This document shows, one piece after another, positions 36,801 to 45,119 of a stretch of DNA of 64,000 bases (positions are counted from its first letter, which is position 1; each line of letters opens with the position of its first letter). The translations under genes and the position numbers were made by a program. The notes beneath the pieces were generated by a model. That model worked only from the letters and a program-made list of their open reading frames with translations. It did not search any database and was not told where the DNA came from. This DNA is from Ischnura elegans (Eukaryota; Arthropoda; Insecta; Odonata; Coenagrionidae), in the NCBI RefSeq assembly GCF_921293095.1, contig NC_060257.1, positions 68,208,472 to 68,272,471 on the forward strand. The letters run 5' to 3'.

Positions 36801-36935
36801 CATTAATGCTTCTTAATTATCAGCTCTGTATGTATGTGGATTGGAAGTAAATAACAGATTTAATCGTGGAAATCGTTCGCATTTATTTCACCAAGAATGG
36901 GTGTAAGGAAGACCTCTATTGTATTTCTGGAATAT
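33900..36935. other. No recognisable gene; CTCGA-rich repeat at about 35790-36452
   Basis: The segments near 35795-35845 and 36350-36450 are dense in CTCGA/TCGAGTA motifs. The latter ends CGAGTACTCACACACCCC, which read in reverse is a terminus style common in arthropod DNA transposons. I could not find a matching opposite end. The rest is AT-rich with no coding signal. Confidence 0.4.
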
Positions 36936-36939
36936 ACAT

Positions 36940-37346
36940 GGCGATTCAAAATGAATAACAAAACTTTAAAAATCTGTATTTAATCAAAGAAACACAAAGA
37001 AACTTTTGTTAAGAATCATTATAAAGCGTATTTAAAAAGTTTTTTTACTTGTAAAATAGGTCAAAAATGTCAGACAGATCGAATGTCCAGACATTCGATC
37101 GAAATCAAACTTGTTACTTGATACTGAAACTTGTTCCACACTCTACACACACACTAATAATAGCATATCGGGCGTTTCAGTTTGTATGGCTGCTGTAATT
37201 TCTTGTCTCGCATCATCAATACTTAACGGTAGAGGTAGTCGAAACACCATATCTTTAATATACCCCCATAAGAAAAAATCATAGGGGATGAGGCCAGGGA
37301 TTCTTGGAGGCCAGTGTTGAAGTGCATTGTCACAGGCTGATGTCAA
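36940..37346 (-). pseudogene. Tc1/mariner-superfamily transposase C-terminal fragment
   Basis: The minus strand from 37346 reads LQHWPPRIPGLIPYDFFLWG, then YIKDMVFRLPLPLSIDDARQ, EITAAIQTETPDML. This matches the WPPRSPDLTP.DFFLWGY.KD.VY..PLP..L..LR..I..A...TPDML segment of a transposase family common in arthropods. The D of PYDFF is at the position of the last catalytic acidic residue. Everything upstream, including the first two catalytic residues, is absent: the frame breaks off at 37346 near a SINE pair. The segment 36940-37140 is probably its 3' flank and terminal repeat. Confidence 0.8.
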
Positions 37347-37422
37347 CAGCGCCTCAAGTGAACAAATGTGCTACTAAATGAAACTTATCTTTTCATCTTT
37401 CTTGTTTGCATGTTTTTTTCAT

Positions 37423-37620
37423 GAAGTTCGCCATGAAAAAATATTTGACATAGCCGGGATTCGAACCCGGACCTATCGATTGCCGGTCAGGTGTGTTACA
37501 CATGTGCCACAGTGTGGACTTGTGACGTCAACATCTTGGTGCTGTAACTGGCTAACACCTGATCGACAATCGGGAGATCCGGGTTCGAATCCCGGCTAAA
37601 CATTTTTTCATGGCGAACTT
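37423..37620. mobile_element. Head-to-head pair of tRNA-derived SINE units (second pair)
   Basis: The plus unit has AACTGGCTAAC (D-arm/A-box region), an anticodon-arm-like CCTGATCGACAATCGGG and the B box CCGGGTTCGAATCCCGG at about 37577-37593. The minus unit has CCTGACCGGCAATCG and the same B box (about 37453-37469). Both end in the same tail, TTTTTTCATGGCGAACTT, at the outer ends 37423 and 37620. The base at position 33 of the plus anticodon loop is C, not T, and the D arms are damaged, so neither is a credible functional tRNA. Confidence 0.8.
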
Positions 37621-37876
37621 AATCCTTAGGTGTATTCAACTTTGCACCCCTGTACGTGACTGCGTACAAAGTTACTTGTTTCTTCAGTGCTTTACGTATA
37701 GTCATTATGCTGGCACTAATTAAAATCTTTTGGAACTTTGTGTATGATATGTTTTTCTTTCTTTTATTTTGAACTTTGTATAATGGAACTCTTTTATTAC
37801 ATTGTCCTGTTAGTTTATCGTTCACGAATAAGTGAATTGATTTCATGATTCTATGTTCAATTAATTCTATGTTGAT

Positions 37877-38160
37877 ATTACAATATTTAACGATATATAT
37901 ACGATTTGTAATATTGTACGAGTAAATTGTTTTTGTTCTTAGAGTACGTAAGTCCTAGAACAATAAGTGTCCTTCTAAATCTAAATCTTGTTTTTGTGAT
38001 GCTTTGAAAAAGTTGGTTATTACAATATTTAACGATATATATACGATTTGTAATATTGTACGAGTAAATTGTTTTTGTTCTTAGAGTACGTAAGTCCTAG
38101 AACAATAAGTGTCCTTCTAAATCTAAATCTTGTTTTTGTGATGCTTTGAAAAAGTTGGTT
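37877..38160 (+). repeat. Two apparently identical 142-bp tandem units
   Basis: Units 37877-38018 and 38019-38160 start with ATTACAATATTTAACG. I found no difference between them, which makes this the youngest duplication in the window or a possible assembly artefact. The start of a third unit (ATTACA) follows at 38161. Confidence 0.9.
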
Positions 38161-38164
38161 ATTA

Positions 38165-39195
38165 CAAGTGAATACAATGAAAATGGAGCAAGCCAAGTGA
38201 AATAGGAATTAAATATGATTCCAGAATGAGTTTAGGGTATATCATGGAGTTGTAGTATAGTTATAAAATGTTAATCTTAAAGCTTGTTGGTGAGCTGGAA
38301 TCATCTTTTTTTTTTAATTTTCTTTTTGGTGATTATAATTTCTAAATTGAAACAATGATTCATCGCCCTTTATTTTGATTATTGGCATAGTGTGACGAAT
38401 TGCAAGGAGGACTTCACCGTGCTAACAGAATTAGCGATGAAAATCGTGTACTTCAAAAAAGGAATACGGAAGCAGCTCGGAAGTTACATGCCTGTTCATA
38501 CGCTATAGTTTAATTCGGAATGCTCTTGTATTCGTCTAATGTTACTCCTTATTTGTTTTTGATAGCCATTTGAATTGTGCAATACTTTTCAATGCTACTC
38601 TATTGTTGGAAGAGTTAAGAGTCAGCACTTGCGGCTGTTTTCAAACTATCACCACGGAATTATAGACTTTACGTTGAAGGTTGACCGATATCTTCATCGC
38701 CCTTGAATTGTGCTTTCGTATAACTAACTAGAGGTGTTGAAAATATTCGCGTTATTGAATCTTCATCTTAGAAATCTTTTTCCTACCTATACAATTCCGT
38801 TTTAAAAACAATTGAAGGCTGATCAGCGTAGGGAATGATGTGGAATGACTCGGCATGCAACGAACCGCCACGTTTATGCAATGTCTCCATTAAGGTCAGG
38901 AGATGATGGCCCCTGGAGGCGATAGATACGGCTGAAGGACCCCAGAGGATATATATCTTGATGTGAGGTCCGAAGGAGCTTGGTTGGCCAAGCACAGCCG
39001 CGGCCCTCCTTGGTGCGAGCGAAATGCCTATTTACCCCGTCACCCAAGGGAGTAAATGCCCGCTCCGATGTAGATTGATGGGGTTCCTCCCAAATGTAGA
39101 CGAAATAGAACGAGAACGTGAATAAAGATTTTTGGGGACTCCTAAAGCAACCAAGGCAATGTACTCATTCATTCAAGTATACCGGTACTAACCAT
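38165..39195. other. No recognisable feature
   Basis: The segment 38780-39100 is GC-richer with an open minus-strand frame (38995-38783), but I do not recognise the product. Confidence 0.45.
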
Positions 39196-39199
39196 AGAG

Positions 39200-39345
39200 A
39201 AAACTTTATGGAGCCCCCGCCATGCACAAATTTGGCGATAATTCCACAGAGAAGAAAAACATTCGCCTTAACCGGGATTCGAACCCGGAAAAACCCGGAA
39301 CCCGACACTTTTCGTCTGTTGAAAAAAACGGACGATTAGGACCGG
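39200..39345 (-). mobile_element. tRNA-derived SINE fragment
   Basis: The minus strand has B box CCGGGTTCGAATCCCGG (about 39290-39274), then the tail GGCGAATGTTTTTCTTCTCT and GTGGAATTATCGCC, then ATTTGTGCATGGCGGGGG. The tail matches the outer left flank of the 26.8-kb pair, so the two belong to one family. The A-box half is degenerate. Confidence 0.7.
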
Positions 39346-39534
39346 AACGGGATTCAATTCTTTTCTAGTGGAGATCAGAAATTTAACATTAATCGTGTAA
39401 AAACATTTATATAAATTTGTTTCTCGCAAAACTTCTTTCCTAATGCGTATACATATGACGCAAGAAACTTATTCTGACAATATTATGGCTCTATATTGAG
39501 TATTTTTGGCAGTAAGATGATGAGTAGGCGAATC

Positions 39535-39695
39535 AGAGATCAGGACCCAAGGGGGGTCCTCTGAGGGTTACAACGCACCGGGGCTGGGAACCAAGTCAGA
39601 GGCATATGCGCCCGCGCTCCCGGGGAGGGGTTTGGATGGGAAGGAAAAAGGAAATAGGCGCCGCCGCAATAGGAGCCCGACGACGCATCTGGGAT
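39535..39695 (+). repeat. GC-rich dispersed repeat, copy 2
   Basis: Partner of 6075-6235 (minus), with the same ordered blocks: CAACGCACCGGGGCTGGGA, CCCGGGGAGGGG, a GGAAGGAAAAAGGA stretch and AGGCGCCGCCGCAATA. Confidence 0.6.
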
Positions 39696-39699
39696 AGGT

Positions 39700-40160
39700 A
39701 TAGGGTTGGAAGGGAGGGACGGGGTACACCCTTGCCGCTATAGAAACGACCAGGGCCCACTAAATAGCGAAACCCGGCATCCGTCATTAATGTGCCAACG
39801 ATTTTGGAGGATTTTCCTATTAAAAAGAAAAAAAAACCCATCGATCAAATCGTTGGAAGTAAGTGAATCAGTGAGGACACGTTTCTCTGCATAAGAAATT
39901 TTACCAAGGAATAGGTTTTTATATATTCTAAGTTGTTGTTCATGGCTCACAAGGCCCCAAAAGCTCCTTATCATTGTATCTCATCGAAATCCCACCACAT
40001 TGTGTCCAACGAAAACCCATTTAATCCAGCAAAATGATCTTTGGATTTTTCTCCTCATATAAAAATCTTCCTATTTCGTTGGTAAAGTAAGTAATGGTTT
40101 CGCTAGTCGTGGGCCCCGTTGTCTCCATGGCAACGCAGGCTTTCGATTATTTTAGTTCAA
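39700..40160. other. No recognisable feature
   Basis: Mixed composition. Short open frames on both strands show no recognisable domain. Confidence 0.5.
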
Positions 40161-40164
40161 ACTT

Positions 40165-40241
40165 ACAATTAGTTGAACGAAATCGTTCCCGGGAGTGAAG
40201 TTTCCCAACATTTTCGTTTCATTTCACTCGCTATCCCTGGT
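40165..40241 (+). mobile_element. MITE family B, right-end fragment
   Basis: The right terminus TTTCGTTTCATTTCACTCGC continues to TATCCCTGGT, matching the right end of 4274-4844, preceded by a CGTTCCCGGGAGTGAAG block. The left part is missing. Confidence 0.65.
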
Positions 40242-40289
40242 TTGAAGTAACAACAACATCTTCTTCTTCACTTCAATCCTGATGACGTC

Positions 40290-40925
40290 TGCTGCAACAT
40301 CTAAATCTATACAATACCCTGGGAGAGACCTCTAAGATGTTTGGCAGGGGGTTGTCAATAACCAGCATGCAGCATACAACTGGACTCCCACATGCACACC
40401 ACACGGTAAAAAAATCGTCACGCATATTAAGAAATTACACTACCACATGCTGTTAGATATAATAATAAAATTCAGAAACATGCATTAAGTTATACATAAA
40501 TTAGGGGGATTCTCTACTAGTCATCCAATCCAATTGTAAGTTCGAACGCTGCCGTTATAATCTCTTATCGATCGTGGAAAAAAGACATTCTGAATCTTTT
40601 CTACAGTCTCTCTTATTTTATTCATATGATGTGATCTTCCGTAATATGTTGGCGTTCGTAAGATATGGCTAACTTCGTCAGAAAAGATAGTGCTGTTGAA
40701 ATTACCTAATAGGTTTAGTCTATTTTACAATCCGCGGTCTGACAGAGATTCACATCCGAGTTTATCAAAGAGGGGAGTTACACCAACAAGACTATAGTAA
40801 CGACTTTTCACGTACCTGGCAGCTCTTCTTTGGAAGAGCCGCCGGGAAACTGTCGTCACGAAGACTAATCGATGCGGAGGACAACCCAGAAGCTTAGCTG
40901 TGCCTAGAATGAATTCGTTCATCTG
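40290..40925 (-). mobile_element. LINE 3' end fragment, copy 2 (CR1/Jockey-like)
   Basis: The minus strand reads QRRAARYVKSRYYSLVGVTP, LFDKLGCESLSD, then after a frameshift SDEVSHILRTPTYYGRSHH and VFFPRSIRDYNGSV. The last block is the FFPRTIRDWN C-terminal signature of CR1/Jockey-group LINEs. It aligns with the 24-kb copy and ends in GGGTATTGTATAGATTTAGA, the shared 3' terminus. It begins mid-ORF at about 40925, a normal 5' truncation. Confidence 0.85.
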
Positions 40926-40929
40926 GTTA

Positions 40930-41550
40930 GCCGTTTCAGTTGTGAACCAGCTAAACGAATTCGCCGTTGGAAGCCTCGATCTCGTGGATGATAATGGGGT
41001 ATTTCAACCTTGAAGAAAAAACATGCCCATTCTGACCTTGCCCTTGACTCTGCACAGTGGCTTGTATTTTAGTTTACTCCGCTGCCGATATAATAGACAC
41101 CTGCTTATGCGATGCGCATCGCGAACTTCACGAAATGTGCCAAGGTTAACCATGTCCTTAGTTAACCACCTCCACGTATTTCGGCCTCGTTGAGCACGTG
41201 ACTAACGTGCGTCCCTGCGTCCGGAGACTGCTTGTAATTGGGTCGTGGCCCTAATAGACAGGATATGAGAGTCACCCAACACCACCTTCGTTCGCTTTTT
41301 TAGGCTCCAGGATGATGTCCCCAAGGCACCTTAAATCCGGATTTGGAGTTTGCGTGGAGATCAACGGTAACACATTGATGGCAGAGGACCTTCTTCTAAG
41401 ATGAGGGAAAAATACTTTTTCCTCAGTTCTGTAGGAAAATGTTGCGTTTCTTTGGACTAAGAAATTATATTGGGATTAGCCTTTTATTCTTTGGATATTA
41501 CATATTTTGACATATTGATTTGCCTTGCATATATTTTATGGAATGTGAAT
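40930..41550. other. No recognisable feature
   Basis: Moderately GC-rich between 41060 and 41400, with no repeat partner and no recognisable coding frame. Confidence 0.45.
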
Positions 41551-41551
41551 A

Positions 41552-41840
41552 AGGCATTATGAAGATATGCATGGGCTTAATAGCATAATGCACGATTTTA
41601 TTCAATTGATTTTGACTGATCAAATGTTAACGAAGTCCTCTGGCATTATTCAATGGTGATTTAAATTTTCGTCAAGTTCGATCGAGTCATAACTTAATTA
41701 ATTCGTATTAAGTTTTAATCAAACTCATTGGTTTCCAAGTACTTAAAAATAAATCCTGTTCAACTGGACGTATTTCATATTGTTTCAAGATGCATTAACT
41801 GTTCAAAACTTAAGATAGCTTCTTGAATTTTTGAGATCAT
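41552..41840 (+). repeat. 289-bp direct duplication, copy 1
   Basis: Nearly identical to 43719-44008, from AGGCATTATGAAGATATGCA to TTGAATTTTTGAGATCAT, with about a dozen differences. The edges do not carry TG...CA, so the pair is not convincing as LTRs. Confidence 0.9.
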
Positions 41841-42119
41841 TTAGAGCAGATCATTTAAAAATATTCCTTCAGATAAAATACCGAAATAGCATCTTCAAGT
41901 TCGACCGACCGGTAGGTACGTGGCTATTGGGCTGTTACTTAACATCATGATGTAATATTTACCTATAAATGACCTTTCATGGTAGTGTACGCTAATGAAA
42001 AATAATGTGACCGTAACTACTGAGATCAAATTCCTTTTTCCTCGGTGTTTTTTTGTAATTTTAATTACAGAAAAATTAAACTCGATGGTTTCAGGCTTAA
42101 CTTTGTGAAAATCCATTGT

Positions 42120-42245
42120 AAACAATAAAAAAGATATGATACTTTTCTAAAATAACGATTTCTCTACCTGAAGATGACACCTCTGGGACGAAACCGGTCG
42201 TCTTACATAAATAGTATGGAAAAGTACCATACCTTTTAATTGTTT
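42120..42245 (+). mobile_element. Foldback with hammerhead-like centre
   Basis: Arms at about 42122-42155 and 42206-42244 pair imperfectly (CAATAAAAAAGATATGATAC against GTACCATACCTTTTTAATTG). The centre has CTGAAGA (42168-42174), TGACACCTCTGGGAC and GAAACCGGTC (42190-42199): GAA plus the palindrome ACCGGT plus C. An outer CAGGCTTAACTTTGTGAAA (42091) recurs in the foldbacks at 33.7 kb (33703) and 60.2 kb (60238). Confidence 0.5.
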
Positions 42246-42326
42246 GCAGAAAAATTGTTAGTCTAGATACTGATAAGTACAGCGTTTTACTGTGTGTGTC
42301 TTGAAAATTTAATAATGAAAGCTTAA

Positions 42327-42753
42327 CCCGGTACCGCCTGAATCAAATATTTCATCCGAACTTTTTCGTAATATTCAATTTTAAAATCTGATTTCTTAGA
42401 TGCAAATTTGATACTTTTTGCACTATAGTCTTGAAAATACAGCCTGGTACAATGTGGTACCGCTAGGCCCTTAAAGGGTCAAATTAGAAATCAAATAAGC
42501 GTTAGTAATTTCACATTTAAATGCCAGAAACGTTGAAATTTTTTTTTTATTTTGCACAAGAATTTATCAAAATTACTCAAAAATGTCAAATCTTGCTTAA
42601 AAAGCAAACTTTTCTGGAAAACGTAATTATAAATATGCTTATCAGTTTAAAACACTCAAAATCCCAAACAAATCAGAATGAATAACAAAGAAAACGGCTC
42701 GTTTAGATTGCTTTACCCGCTGGTACCATATGGTACCGCTAGGCATTAACGGG
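42327..42753 (+). mobile_element. TTAA-flanked piggyBac-like MITE (427 bp)
   Basis: TTAA lies at 42323-42326 and at 42754-42757, directly outside CCCG at the left and CGGG at the right. TTAA target duplication with ends starting CCC is typical of piggyBac-class elements. Subterminal GGTACCGC motifs occur near both ends. A second right-end-like block (TGGTACCGCTAGGCCCTTAA, from 42455) lies inside, so the element may be composite. No transposase. Confidence 0.65.
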
Positions 42754-42759
42754 TTAAGT

Positions 42760-43715
42760 TGTTAACAGGTTATAACTTAAGGAATAGTTAGGTCATCAAT
42801 CCGACCGGTCGACGGTTGTGATGCATCCATAATGAATAAATCTATGAGTATGAGTCTATCACAATCTGCTTATCGATGTAACAATGGGGGCCAAGAATGT
42901 AGCTTCAGTTTCCTGTTTTCAATTCTGTATTCATGAGGAATCAATCATAAGGCCGGTGTATGGGAACAATTAGCCATACAATCTGCACGAAGCTCTTTGC
43001 GTGAGATTCCTGAGCCTATGCTTCAATGGTGACATTTGCAGAAAATAATTGTGGTGAAATTTAGCACAAAACTTAGCGTGGGTTTGGTCGATTTTGAATT
43101 AACCAGAAAATCGACGTGAAATTTTGGAACCCGCAGAGTCATGTTCACGTTTGCGTATCGTGGAAGAGGCCATCTCAGCATGAAAAACAAAAGTGGATAC
43201 AGAATTACAGAAATGGAATTAAAGAAGTAAACTTTAAAAAATGCGACTCAGTACAAATACGTTTTGTGCGGCAGATTATAGTTCTACAGGAGAATAATAG
43301 ATGGCGGTAGGTCCACGTTATTTTTTTTGAGCCCTAAAGCTGTGAAGCTAATTTTATCGTTAATCTCAATTTATATTTTTTGCCATAAACTAGCATTAAG
43401 GGCTGATTTGATGAAATTATCTCGTACACAACAGTTTAAAATCATTATTATGAATTCGTAATTCATTTTTTTCTCCTACCGTTTCCTACGTGGTAATGTG
43501 TACTGGAATTATTCAGATACAGCTGTATTGATGAAAATAGCGAAATAACCAGCGTTTTTAAACTAGAGTTGTAGCAGTCAAGTTTGACTCATGTACTAGT
43601 ATTAATAGATTGATCATACCCTCAGTTGATTTGTGCAACATGACTCTAGAGATTCGGAGTCAGCGCGCTAGAGCATCTCTTTTTTGCGTGTAAACGGCTA
43701 GTATCCTTAGCTTAG
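42760..43715. other. No recognisable gene
   Basis: Region between the two copies of the 289-bp duplication. The open frame 43116-43310 has no recognisable domain. Confidence 0.5.
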
Positions 43716-43718
43716 CTG

Positions 43719-44008
43719 AGGCATTATGAAGATATGCATGGGCTTAATAGCATAATGTACGATTTTAATTAAATGATTTTGACTTATCAAATGTTAACGA
43801 AATCCTCTTGCATGTATTCAATGGTGGTTTAAATTTTCGTCAAGTTCGATCGAATCATAAATTAATTAATTCATATTAAGTTTTAATCAGACTCATTGGT
43901 TTCCAAGTGCTTAAAAATAAATCCTGTTCAACTGGACGTATTTCATATTGTTTCAAGATGCATTAACTGTTCAAAAATTAAGATAGCTTCTTGAATTTTT
44001 GAGATCAT
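43719..44008 (+). repeat. 289-bp direct duplication, copy 2
   Basis: Partner of 41552-41840. Homology ends abruptly at GAGATCAT, followed here by CACCGCCC. Confidence 0.9.
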
Positions 44009-44598
44009 CACCGCCCTCCACATGCCTATCCAGGCGGCTTTCGGGGTAGCTGGTACATGTACTCTCTTCGCAGTGCTTCGCATTCTTTGTCCATAGTCTC
44101 GCCTAATAGTTATAAATGCTCGAATGTTATAGCAATGAAGTACTGCTGGCAGAGCCAGATTTGCGTAAGTCTTTGGGAATTTTTAAAATTCATTTTGCGC
44201 CGTTGTGGTCCCAGGTGGGCCGGCAGCAACTCCCCGCGGCGAGCGGTCCGTTGCGGCCGCCGCTTTGGGTGGGTAAGGGGGTGGAGGGGATGTGTTTTAA
44301 TGGTGCAGGGCAGGGTGTGTTGTGAAGGGTGGGGTGGTAGGCGTGGGAGGAGGACCCCAGGGGTCGATGCAGACAGGCGTAGCGCACCCCCTCCCCATCC
44401 CAGTGGCTATCTCTCCCTGCAGTTTCCACCTCAACCCTCTGATACGCCCGTATACATGCGTCTGGCCCATTCTCCATCGATATACTCACGCCCGTCACAA
44501 TCCCACAACTCCTTGCTGATCACCTTGCTTGAGATTGTGCTCGCCTGCCCAGCCAGACCAAACTAATGCAGGACTTTATTGGTTAAGAGGACGAATAG
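44009..44598. other. GC-rich patch, unassigned
   Basis: Strong local GC and CpG content at about 44200-44400, with open frames on both strands (44057-44566 plus, 44498-44190 minus). Low-complexity Gly/Arg/Pro translations argue against a real protein. It could be a regulatory or first-exon region. Confidence 0.3.
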
Positions 44599-44599
44599 C

Positions 44600-45115
44600 A
44601 CGCATTCTATCGGTCGTATTTTGTCTTAATTGATGACGAGTTGATCTAAAAGAGTGATTAGCTTTGAAACGCACGATAAATACATAGAACATGGTACCAC
44701 TTGCACGCTATTACAGCGATACTATAACCTTAACATTTGCGTGGATTATTGAAATGAGTAAATAATAGGTTAAGTTCGTGGGGTTTGAGAAAATACATGT
44801 AGCTCATCTTCCACTCCTAGCATCTTCCCGCCAAAAGTGATACAAATAGAATAGTTAAGCATTTTAATTAATAGTGTGTTAATAGACGATTAACACCTAT
44901 TATATCAGCCGAGTTTTGTCTTTTTTGGAGACAAATTTCTTGAAAATGATTCTTAGTTTCGAAATGCACGCTAAATAATTAAAACTTGCACTCTACTACA
45001 GCATTGCTATTGAAATAAAAATTAACGTTATATTGAACGAGTAATTAAAGGGCTTACTTCGTGGGCTTAAAGAAAAAAGTATAGCTCCTCTTCCATGCTT
45101 TGCTATTGCCCACCA
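44600..45115 (+). repeat. Diverged two-unit tandem duplication of about 290 bp
   Basis: Units at about 44600-44880 and 44890-45115 share, in order, TTTTGTCTT, GATTAGCTTTGAAACGCACG or its variant, TTGCACNCTA, GAGTAATAA-like, TTCGTGGG and AGCTCNTCTTCCA blocks. Confidence 0.6.
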
Positions 45116-45119
45116 TGAA

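Noticed and set aside
37530..37602. Functional tRNA gene
   Set aside because: Good B box and anticodon-stem remnant, but a damaged D arm, C at the conserved U33 position and a SINE tail. It is a SINE head.
41552..44008. LTR retrotransposon with 290-bp LTRs
   Set aside because: No TG...CA ends, no primer-binding site or polypurine tract, no gag-pol remnant between the copies.
44057..44566. 169-codon frame in the GC-rich patch
   Set aside because: Gly/Arg/Pro low-complexity translation with open frames on both strands, as GC-rich sequence tends to produce.
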